This document shows positions 1 through 6,230 of a stretch of DNA of 9,113 nucleotides, piece by piece; positions within the stretch are counted from its first letter, which is position 1; each line of letters starts with the position of its first letter. A program made the translations under genes and the position numbers. Source of the DNA: Bacteroidales bacterium (GTDB lineage Bacteria; Bacteroidota; Bacteroidia; Bacteroidales; UBA932); NCBI GenBank assembly GCA_024402115.1, contig JAKSJQ010000062.1, forward strand, positions 1 to 9,113. The letters run 5' to 3'. The notes beneath the pieces were generated by a model. That model was given only the letters and a program-made list of their open reading frames with translations. It was not told the DNA's origin and searched no databases.

Positions 1-638
<638 letters not shown>

Positions 639-672
639 TTAAAGAGTAAAACTTAAATTGTCTTTCAATGGT

Positions 673-693
673 TTCCGACCCTAATGGCCGAAA
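673..693 (-). promoter_or_regulatory. Possible hairpin at the 5' end of the gapA leader
   Basis: Read on the minus strand, TTTCGGCC (686-693) and GGTCGGAA (673-680) can pair over 8 bp, including two G-U pairs, around a 5-nt loop ATTAG. From the -7 box at 700-707 transcription would begin near 693-696, so the stem would sit at the very 5' end of the gapA mRNA. In other bacteria such stems can protect abundant transcripts from decay. That role is inference here; the pairing is seen in the sequence. Confidence 0.35.
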
Positions 694-699
694 TCTTTG

Positions 700-707
700 C
701 AAATTTA
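700..707 (-). promoter_or_regulatory. gapA promoter, -7 box TAAATTTG
   Basis: On the minus strand TAAATTTG fits the Bacteroidota -7 consensus TAnnTTTG. No good TTTG is seen 19-21 bp upstream, so the -33 element is weak or different. The predicted start leaves a leader of about 70 nt before the gapA start codon. Confidence 0.5.
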
Positions 708-740
708 TAAACTTTTTTCAAAAGTGGAATAAATTATATT

Positions 741-748
741 TATTTTTG
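741..748 (+). promoter_or_regulatory. surE operon promoter, -7 box TATTTTTG
   Basis: TATTTTTG fits TAnnTTTG exactly. The region 20-25 bp upstream is only a T-run (713-718), so the -33 element is poor. Initiation near 753-755 would give a very short leader before the ATG at 766 and would rule out the upstream TTG at 757 as a normal start. The box lies back to back with the gapA promoter, so the two upstream regions overlap. Confidence 0.4.
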
Positions 749-765
749 TCAGGAACTTGAAAAAT

Positions 766-1557
766 ATGGAGATTCTCATCACAAACGACGACGGATACAA
801 ATCAAAGGGCATACGTGTCCTTGCAGAGATCATGTCCTCATACGGAAACGTCACCGTCGTCGCACCGAAGAACCACCAGTCTGGCATGTCGATGGCAGTG
901 AATCTCGGAGGCATGCTGATGGAATACAAGAAGCTCTCCAAGGATGAGGCTCCGACAGAGGCGGGCAGCTGGGCATGGCTCGACGCCTACCCTACCTCAT
1001 GCGCCAAGTTCGCGCTGAACCTGCTTCAGGACGACAAGCGCTTCGATCTGGTCGTCTCGGGAGTCAACCATGGTTCCAACGCATCGACCGCGTCCTGCTA
1101 TTCGGCCACCCTCGGTGCAACCCAGGAAGGCGCTCTGCACGGCATTCCTTCGATTGGATTCTCCATCGACTCGCTCGATCCGGATGCGGATTTCTCTCCG
1201 GTGGAGAAGTATCTCCCGCTCGTGCTCGAGAAGATACTGAATGATCTTCCGCAGAGAAAGGGCATCTACTACAACGTCAACTTCCCTGCCATCCCCGCCG
1301 ACAAGGTCAAGGGCCTCAGGGTCGCCACGATGGGCAGCGGAAAGTGGGTCCGCGAATTCAAGCAGGTCAGCGGTGACATGGACAGCGGCACATGGGTGAT
1401 GGTCGGAGAATATGTCGACGGCAGCGATAACCCGATGGATGCGGACCATCATCTGATGGAGCAGGGATACATAAGCATAGTCGCACACAATATCGACAAC
1501 ACCGACAGGGCCGAAAGCGACAGGCTCCACGAGAGGGGTTTCGACATAGACTTTTAG
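766..1557 (+). CDS. surE: 5'/3'-nucleotidase SurE
   Basis: SurE is a divalent-metal-dependent phosphatase that dephosphorylates nucleoside monophosphates, and in some species short polyphosphate; it acts in the cytoplasm. The 263-residue product starts MEILITNDDGYKSKGI, the family's N-terminal signature. Metal ligands are visible as Asp8, Asp9, Ser39 (in HQSG) and Asn101 (in SGVNHGSN), followed by the conserved YSATLGA segment (112-118) and the GxPSIGFS block (127-134). Length matches the family (about 250-265). I chose ATG at 766 rather than the in-frame TTG at 757 because family members begin one or two residues before the first beta strand and the AGGA at 751-754 is better spaced for 766. 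It is the first gene of surE-lpxB-yggS, with 1 bp to lpxB, so the two are probably translationally coupled. Confidence 0.95.
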   Translation: MEILITNDDGYKSKGIRVLAEIMSSYGNVTVVAPKNHQSGMSMAVNLGGMLMEYKKLSKDEAPTEAGSWAWLDAYPTSCAKFALNLLQDDKRFDLVVSGVNHGSNASTASCYSATLGATQEGALHGIPSIGFSIDSLDPDADFSPVEKYLPLVLEKILNDLPQRKGIYYNVNFPAIPADKVKGLRVATMGSGKWVREFKQVSGDMDSGTWVMVGEYVDGSDNPMDADHHLMEQGYISIVAHNIDNTDRAESDRLHERGFDIDF

Positions 1558-1558
1558 A

Positions 1559-2737
1559 ATGAGATACTACATCATAGCCGGCGAGGCTTCCGGAGACCTC
1601 CATGGAAGCAACCTCATGAAGGGCCTGTATCAGGAGGACAGCTCAGCACAGATTCGATTCTGGGGCGGAGACCTCATGGACGAGGTCTACAGGGCCTGTG
1701 CTTCAGAGGATGGAGGCGGGCTCGTGCACCATTACCGCGAAGGTGCGGTGATGGGCATTACCGACGTGATGGCAAAGGCAGGCAGGCTGCTCGCGAACCT
1801 GCGTTCATGCAAGGAAGACATACTCGCATGGAAACCGGACGCCGTGATCCTGATCGACTATCCGGGCTTCAACATGAAGATAGCGAAGTTCGCTCACGAG
1901 GCGGGCATAAAGGTATTCTACTATATCGCGCCCAAGACCTGGGCATCCAGGGAAGGACGCAACCGCAAGCTGCGCAGCTATGTCGACCGGCTCTTCATCG
2001 TATTCCCTTTCGAGATTCCGTATTTCGAGTCCAGGAACATCCCGTTCACATATCGCGGCAACCCTTTGCTCGACGCGGTAGACAACTCCCCTGCCATGTC
2101 TGAGAGCAGAGCTTCCTTCCTCGAGAGGAACGCTCTTGAGGACAGGCCTTCGATAGCGATTCTCGCCGGGTCAAGAAAGGCTGAGGTCAGTCGTACCCTC
2201 CCGGTCGCGATCGAGGTCGCAGACCGCATGCATGCCCTTGCAGAGTACTCTGGATATGATTTCCTTGTCGCAGGAGCGCCATCAAGGAGCGAGGAAGACT
2301 ACCGCGCCATCATCGGCAACAGGGACTATGTGCGTCTCGTTTTCGGAGAGACCTACGGCGTGGTCAGACACAGTCGCGCAGCCATCATAAATTCAGGCAC
2401 GGCATCGCTCGAGGCGGCCCTCATCGGCACCCCGCAGGTGGTCGTTTGGTCCACCACCCCGTTCACGGCCTTCATCGCAAGGAAGGTGCTCCGAGTCCTC
2501 GACCATGTGAAGTTCATATCCCTCGGAAACCTCATCGCAGACAAGCTCGTGTTCCGTGAACTCATCCAGGAGGACTTCACGGCCGAGATGGTATGCGCAG
2601 AAATAAGAAGGATCATGGAGGACGCATCGTACAGGAACGAGATGCTCTCTGGGTACGCTCAGATACGCGATGCCCTCGGAGGCAAAGGCTCTTCGGGAGC
2701 CGTCGCCAGGGCCATGATAGAAGAACTCAACAGGTGA
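1559..2737 (+). CDS. lpxB: Lipid-A-disaccharide synthase LpxB
   Basis: LpxB is a peripheral inner-membrane glycosyltransferase (family GT19) that joins UDP-2,3-diacylglucosamine and lipid X into the beta-1,6 disaccharide core of lipid A. The 392-residue product starts MRYYIIAGEASGDLHGSNLM, the family hallmark. Further conserved blocks are DYPGFN (100-105), GNP (167-169), the donor-site GSRKAEV (204-210) and NSGTASLEAAL (278-288), where the SGTA-LE segment helps bind UDP. Length is normal (E. coli protein about 382). The ATG at 1559 follows the surE stop after one base, and the stop is two bases before yggS. Presence of the gene shows the organism makes lipid A and so has a Gram-negative outer membrane. 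Nothing looks truncated or unusual. Confidence 0.96.
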   Translation: MRYYIIAGEASGDLHGSNLMKGLYQEDSSAQIRFWGGDLMDEVYRACASEDGGGLVHHYREGAVMGITDVMAKAGRLLANLRSCKEDILAWKPDAVILIDYPGFNMKIAKFAHEAGIKVFYYIAPKTWASREGRNRKLRSYVDRLFIVFPFEIPYFESRNIPFTYRGNPLLDAVDNSPAMSESRASFLERNALEDRPSIAILAGSRKAEVSRTLPVAIEVADRMHALAEYSGYDFLVAGAPSRSEEDYRAIIGNRDYVRLVFGETYGVVRHSRAAIINSGTASLEAALIGTPQVVVWSTTPFTAFIARKVLRVLDHVKFISLGNLIADKLVFRELIQEDFTAEMVCAEIRRIMEDASYRNEMLSGYAQIRDALGGKGSSGAVARAMIEELNR

Positions 2738-2739
2738 AT

Positions 2740-3435
2740 ATGATCAAGGATAATCTCAGCAACATACTCAAGGACATCCCCGAGGGCACTTCCCTCGTGG
2801 CCGTATCGAAGTTCCATCCCTTCTCAAGCATAGTGGAGGCCTACGAGGCCGGTCAGCGCGTCTTCGCCGAGAGCCGTCCGCAGGAGCTCCAGAAGAAGGT
2901 TGCGGAGCTTGAGGCGACGCCGCTTCCGGGACTGGAGTGGCAGTTCATCGGCCATCTCCAGACGAACAAACTGAAGATGGTTCTCCCATACGTCAGTCTC
3001 GTGCAGTCCGTGGATTCGGTCCACCTTCTTGAAGAGATAGACAAATGGGGCAGGACCAACGGCAAGGTCATCGAGGTGCTGCTCGAGATGCATGTCGCGG
3101 AGGAAGAGACAAAGCAGGGCTTCTATGAGGAAGAGATACTGGACATACTCTTCCGTGTCGCTGCAGCAAGGCAGGACGGAAAGAAGGAGCCATATCCTAA
3201 CATACGCTTCCGTGGCCTCATGGGTATGGCGACAAACACTGACGACGAGGAGATAATCCGCGCGGACTTCGCTCGCCTTGCAGACTTCATGGACTATCTG
3301 AAGGACCTCTTCAGCGAGATTCCGGAGTTCAGCGAGCTCAGCATAGGAATGTCGGGAGACTGGAAGATAGCCGTGGAATACGGCTCTACGATGGTACGCA
3401 TCGGCACCGCAATATTCGGGGAAAGGGTATACTAG
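2740..3435 (+). CDS. yggS: YggS/PLPBP-family pyridoxal phosphate homeostasis protein
   Basis: This family binds pyridoxal 5'-phosphate in a fold-type III (alanine racemase-like) barrel without known catalysis, and buffers free PLP, affecting amino-acid and keto-acid balance. The 231-residue product has the PLP lysine at Lys24 in LVAVSKFHP, the conserved FIGHLQTNK (69-77), the phosphate-binding SIGMSGD (201-207) and the C-terminal GSTMVRIGTAIFGER (215-229). Length matches E. coli YggS (234). The frame stays open upstream to 2593 inside lpxB, but the ATG at 2740 places Lys24 where the family has it and sits two bases after the lpxB stop. It is the last gene of the operon; a hairpin follows. Co-transcription with surE and lpxB has no obvious pathway logic and may only reflect housekeeping expression. 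Confidence 0.94.
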   Translation: MIKDNLSNILKDIPEGTSLVAVSKFHPFSSIVEAYEAGQRVFAESRPQELQKKVAELEATPLPGLEWQFIGHLQTNKLKMVLPYVSLVQSVDSVHLLEEIDKWGRTNGKVIEVLLEMHVAEEETKQGFYEEEILDILFRVAAARQDGKKEPYPNIRFRGLMGMATNTDDEEIIRADFARLADFMDYLKDLFSEIPEFSELSIGMSGDWKIAVEYGSTMVRIGTAIFGERVY

Positions 3436-3442
3436 AAATATT

Positions 3443-3475
3443 AAATGCCGCCCGAAATCACTTCGAACGGCATTT
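3443..3475 (+). terminator. Hairpin terminator after yggS, possibly bidirectional
   Basis: AAATGCCG (3443-3450) and CGGCATTT (3468-3475) form a perfect 8-bp stem. An inner CGAA/TTCG pair (3453-3456 with 3462-3465) extends it past a small internal loop. The rightward transcript ends in TTT of the stem and then C and eight A, so there is no classic U-tract beyond the stem. On the minus strand the stem is followed by AATATTT. It lies between convergent genes (yggS and the small HTH gene) and could stop both. Confidence 0.5.
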
Positions 3476-3495
3476 CAAAAAAAACAGTTACCAAT

Positions 3496-3507
3496 TAATT
3501 ATAATTA
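3496..3507. repeat. 12-bp AT-only perfect palindrome TAATTATAATTA
   Basis: The 12 bases are exactly self-complementary and lie between the 3' ends of yggS and the small HTH gene. A direct repeat TTACC overlaps its edges (3488-3492 and 3505-3509). Given the high AT content of this spacer, chance is a fair explanation. A binding site or weak structural element is possible. Confidence 0.3.
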
Positions 3508-3539
3508 CCCCAGACTTTGTTAGGTGTGTGTTTGCGATT

Positions 3540-3737
3540 TTAGCTGCAGATCATGACGCCCGAGCCAATCAGCTCATAGATGATCGAGAGTTCCTTCTGT
3601 GAATTAGGTCTCAATCCGTGAGCCAGTCTGTACACCAGACGTGCGCTAACATTGTAATCCTTTGCGAGCTTGCGATACATGCGCTTGTGGTGTGACCAAA
3701 GGAATCCGACGCCGAAAATAGACTTGATGTGCTCCAT
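3540..3737 (-). CDS. Small basic helix-turn-helix protein (65 aa), function unknown
   Basis: The 65-residue product is rich in Lys, Arg and His. Residues about 19-40 (core KLAKDYNVSARLVYRLAHG) read as the second and third helices of an XRE/lambda-repressor-like helix-turn-helix, and a further helix follows at 46-57. A full first helix is hard to see; the N-terminus has instead a hydrophobic FGVGFLW stretch. I recall similar 60-70 residue proteins with a WSHHKRMYRKLAK-like block in Bacteroidales, annotated only as hypothetical, but cannot name a family. I chose ATG at 3735-3737. The frame extends to a TTG at 3788, but that codon overlaps the -7 box and lies upstream of the expected transcription start. 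No Shine-Dalgarno is seen; the upstream bases are A-rich. It is convergent with yggS and divergent from the dehydrogenase gene. A small DNA- or RNA-binding regulator is likely; the target is unknown. Confidence 0.7.
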   Translation of the reverse strand: MEHIKSIFGVGFLWSHHKRMYRKLAKDYNVSARLVYRLAHGLRPNSQKELSIIYELIGSGVMICS

Positions 3738-3749
3738 GATTCGTTTTAC

Positions 3750-3775
3750 TAAGTGTTGTTGCGTAAGTGTTGTTG
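3750..3775. repeat. Two tandem copies of TAAGTGTTGTTG in the leader of the small HTH gene
   Basis: TAAGTGTTGTTG occurs at 3750-3761 and exactly again at 3764-3775 (period 14). A related GTGTGTTG follows at 3775-3782. In the minus-strand transcript the copies read CAACAACACTTA and lie between the predicted start (about 3780) and the ATG at 3737. They could be an operator, an RNA-binding site or a translation enhancer. Only the exact repetition and its placement are observed. Confidence 0.75.
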
Positions 3776-3785
3776 TGTGTTGATG

Positions 3786-3816
3786 CAAATGTAGAGAGCC
3801 TCTGATTCATATCAAA
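3786..3816 (-). promoter_or_regulatory. Strong Bacteroidota promoter for the small HTH gene
   Basis: On the minus strand TTTG (3813-3816), then 19 bp, then TACATTTG (3786-3793) is an exact match to the -33/-7 consensus with ideal spacing. Initiation near 3780 gives a leader of about 43 nt that consists largely of the tandem repeat. The -33 box is flanked by short inverted repeats (ATATC/GATAT at 3810-3827), possibly by chance. Confidence 0.75.
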
Positions 3817-3941
3817 AAATAGATATTTTGCATTCTACAACTCGAATTCAGCATTTCACAACACAAGAAACATCTGCACTTATCATATTCACAAGGCCAT
3901 ACTAAATTCCACAAAAAAGGTAATTCGTTCTAGTATTGGGG

Positions 3942-3982
3942 TAGTTTTGTCACCATTTTTCGCTTAGTTTTCGATACTTTTG
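3942..3982 (+). promoter_or_regulatory. Candidate promoter(s) for the dehydrogenase operon
   Basis: Two -7-like boxes precede the operon: TAGTTTTG at 3942-3949 and TACTTTTG at 3975-3982. The nearer one would start transcription around 3987-3990, giving a leader of about 30 nt. Its best upstream TTTG (3946-3949) is 25 bp away, longer than the usual 19-21, so the pair is not ideal. The rest of 3817-4018 is AT-rich with no gene that I can see. Confidence 0.45.
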
Positions 3983-4018
3983 CATCCGATTTTTTTACAA
4001 ACGACAAAACCTTAGACC

Positions 4019-4825
4019 ATGAAATTCAACAATCAGAACGTACTGATCACCGGAGGTGCGTCAGGAATCGGAAAGATAATGGGCGAAATGGCTCTCCAGA
4101 AGGGTGCATCTCGCGTGATAATCTGGGATATCAACGAAGCAAACATAGAAGCAACCATCAAGTCACACTCTGTCTACGGCAAGGCTTGCGGTTACAAGGT
4201 GGATGTTGCCAACTACGACTGCGTGAAAGAGACCTACGAACTCGTGAAGAAAGAGTGCGGAGACGTGGACATCCTCATCCAGTGCGCAGGAGTCGTAACC
4301 AGCAACAAGACCTTCGACAAGAACACCGTTTCGGAGATCGACCGTACGATGTCAATCAACGCAGTCGCTCCTATGTACGTGGCTCACGCGATGCTTCCTG
4401 ACATGATCGCCCGCGACCATGGTCACATCTGCAACATCGCTTCTGCAGCTGGTACCCTCTCCAACCCTAAGATGAGCATCTATGCTGCCAGCAAGTGGGC
4501 AGTCATCGGATGGTCAGATTCTGTTCGCATCGAACTCTTCAGGGCAAAGAGCAAGGTACGCTTCACAACTGTGACACCTTATTATATCAATACCGGTATG
4601 TTCGACGGAGTGAGCTCATGGCTCTTCCCTATCCTCGATCCTGTGAAGACCTCGAAGAAGATCATCAGGGCCATCGAGAAGAACACCGACTTCAAGGGCA
4701 TCCCATTCGGTTTCCATTTCACCAGGTTCTGGCAGGGCCTTCTCCCTACGAGGGTATTCGACTTCGTGTTCGGAGACATCTGCGGAATCTACCATACCAT
4801 GGACCATTTCACCGGTAGGAAATAA
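4019..4825 (+). CDS. Short-chain dehydrogenase/reductase (SDR), NAD-type, alcohol dehydrogenase-like
   Basis: This is a classical SDR of 268 residues. It has the nucleotide loop TGGASGIG (11-18), Asp37 at the end of beta-2 (favouring NAD over NADP), DV at 62-63, and CAG (89-91) in place of the usual NAG. Asn114, Ser142 and Tyr155-x3-Lys159 form the catalytic tetrad, so it should be active. The overall pattern and the long aromatic C-terminal region (about 196-268) remind me of the SDR16C group (retinol and hydroxysteroid or long-chain alcohol dehydrogenases), but the true substrate cannot be read from sequence. It is the first gene of a two-gene unit: its stop overlaps the ATG of the aldehyde dehydrogenase in TAATG. 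A joint alcohol-to-aldehyde-to-acid route is the natural inference. The small HTH gene is divergent from it across a 280-bp spacer and could be its regulator, though nothing shows this directly. Confidence 0.9.
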   Translation: MKFNNQNVLITGGASGIGKIMGEMALQKGASRVIIWDINEANIEATIKSHSVYGKACGYKVDVANYDCVKETYELVKKECGDVDILIQCAGVVTSNKTFDKNTVSEIDRTMSINAVAPMYVAHAMLPDMIARDHGHICNIASAAGTLSNPKMSIYAASKWAVIGWSDSVRIELFRAKSKVRFTTVTPYYINTGMFDGVSSWLFPILDPVKTSKKIIRAIEKNTDFKGIPFGFHFTRFWQGLLPTRVFDFVFGDICGIYHTMDHFTGRK

Positions 4826-6210
4826 TGCAGAACACAAGTACAGAAAGGATTGATCAGATCCTGGGCAGGCAGAAAGCCTTCTTCGCCACCGGCGCTACAA
4901 GGGACGTGAAATTCAGGAAGCAGCAGCTTTCCAAGTTCCTCGCAGCAATGGAGAAGTACGAGAAGGAGATCGCCGATGCGCTCTGGACTGACCTCCACAA
5001 GTCATACGAGGAGGCATATATCACCGAGATCGCCCTCGTCAAGGCCGAGATCAAGAACCACCTTCGTCATGTGGACAAGTGGGCACGCCGTGAGTGGAAG
5101 AAGACTCCAATCACAATGGTTCCGGCATCGAGCTACATCGTAAAGGAGCCGCTCGGCACTGCTCTCATCGTGTCACCTTGGAACTACCCTGTCCCGCTCC
5201 TTCTGAATCCGCTCGTAGGTGCTATATCTGCAGGCTGTACAGCCGTCCTCAAGCCTTCTCCATACGTTCCACACGTATCGGAAGCCATCCAGAGGATGAT
5301 CGAGGACACCTTTTCGGATGAGTACATCGCTGTGACTCAGGGCAACCGCGAGGTCAATGGCTACCTCTTCAAGCAGAAATTCGACATCATATTCTTCACC
5401 GGAAGTCCTGCCCTCGCAAAGAAGGTGATGGCTGCGGCAGCGGAGAACCTCGTTCCGCTCGTGCTCGAGCTCGGAGGAAAGAGCCCATGTATCATAGCCG
5501 GCAATGCTGACGTGAAGCTTGCGGCGAAGAGAATCGCATGGGGCAAGACCCTCAACTGCGGTCAGACCTGCATCGCTCCTGACTACATCCTCATCCATGA
5601 ATCGGTAAAGGAGCAGTTCGTACGCGAATTCGACAAGGCGATCAAGGAACTCCACGGCGAGGACATCCGTGAAGACAAGCACTATGTGCGCATGGTCAGC
5701 GATGGAGCATTCAAGCGCGTCAGCGGATACCTGTCCGACGGCAAGGTGCTCTGCGGTGGAAGGACCATAGCAGAGGAAAGGTTCATCGAGCCTACCCTCC
5801 TGGGCGACGTCGCTCCCGACAGTCCTGTCATGACCGAGGAAATCTTCGGACCTGTATTCCCTGTGATCAGCTTCAGCGGCTCAGATTTCGCAGACCAGGT
5901 CGTACGTTTCGTCAACGACAGGGAGAAGCCTCTCGCATTCTACTACTTCGGCAAGGAAAGCGATGGTTGGGACATCATCGCACGCACTTCTTCAGGCGGC
6001 GGATGTATCAACGACACCATCATGCACATAGTCAACGACAACATTCCTTTCGGAGGAGTCGGGAACTCAGGCATGGGCCACTATCACGACAAGGAAAGCT
6101 TCGAGGCATTCACCCACAGGCGTTCGATCGTCGCCAATCCGACTTGGATCGACCTTCCTTTCCGCTACATGCCTTACTCTTTCTTCAAGCTCGTGAAAAT
6201 GCTGATGTAA
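4825..6210 (+). CDS. NAD(P)-dependent aldehyde dehydrogenase, class 3 / fatty-aldehyde-like
   Basis: This enzyme oxidises aldehydes to carboxylic acids with NAD or NADP. The 461-residue length and block spelling match the ALDH3 group rather than the roughly 500-residue ALDH1/2 type: SPWNYP with Asn120, TGSP (192-195), LELGGKSP with general base Glu215, NCGQTCIAPDY with nucleophile Cys249, EEIFGP (338-343) and PFGGVGNSGMGHYH (408-421). The C-terminus ends RYMPYSFFKLVKMLM, resembling the R-Y-P-P-Y tail common in ALDH3; the hydrophobic end may touch membrane. All catalytic residues are present. The ATG shares one base with the SDR stop, implying translational coupling. Substrate is not determinable; medium or long-chain aldehydes produced by the SDR are the best guess. 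A hairpin with a T-rich tail 46 bp after the stop likely ends the transcript. Confidence 0.93.
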   Translation: MQNTSTERIDQILGRQKAFFATGATRDVKFRKQQLSKFLAAMEKYEKEIADALWTDLHKSYEEAYITEIALVKAEIKNHLRHVDKWARREWKKTPITMVPASSYIVKEPLGTALIVSPWNYPVPLLLNPLVGAISAGCTAVLKPSPYVPHVSEAIQRMIEDTFSDEYIAVTQGNREVNGYLFKQKFDIIFFTGSPALAKKVMAAAAENLVPLVLELGGKSPCIIAGNADVKLAAKRIAWGKTLNCGQTCIAPDYILIHESVKEQFVREFDKAIKELHGEDIREDKHYVRMVSDGAFKRVSGYLSDGKVLCGGRTIAEERFIEPTLLGDVAPDSPVMTEEIFGPVFPVISFSGSDFADQVVRFVNDREKPLAFYYFGKESDGWDIIARTSSGGGCINDTIMHIVNDNIPFGGVGNSGMGHYHDKESFEAFTHRRSIVANPTWIDLPFRYMPYSFFKLVKMLM

Positions 6211-6230
6211 GAAATAACCAAGTTAGAGAC

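Noticed and set aside
757..765. TTG at 757 as the surE start
   Set aside because: The AGGA at 751-754 is too close to serve it, and it adds three residues before the family's conserved first strand.
997..1530. 177-codon minus-strand frame inside surE
   Set aside because: surE is complete with all metal ligands; the opposing frame shows no domain and is typical of GC-rich coding DNA.
2593..2739. N-terminal extension of yggS into lpxB
   Set aside because: The extension is arginine-rich out-of-frame lpxB sequence. ATG at 2740 gives the family's normal length and PLP-lysine position.
3750..3782. CRISPR-like repeat
   Set aside because: Only two 12-bp copies with a 2-bp spacer; no spacers of typical size and no cas genes.
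3738..3788. TTG start for the small HTH gene, adding 17 residues
   Set aside because: The codon overlaps the -7 box and lies before the expected transcription start; the added residues simply translate the tandem repeat.
5173..5682. 169-codon minus-strand frame inside the aldehyde dehydrogenase
   Set aside because: It overlaps the catalytic core of an intact ALDH; no recognisable motif, promoter or start context.
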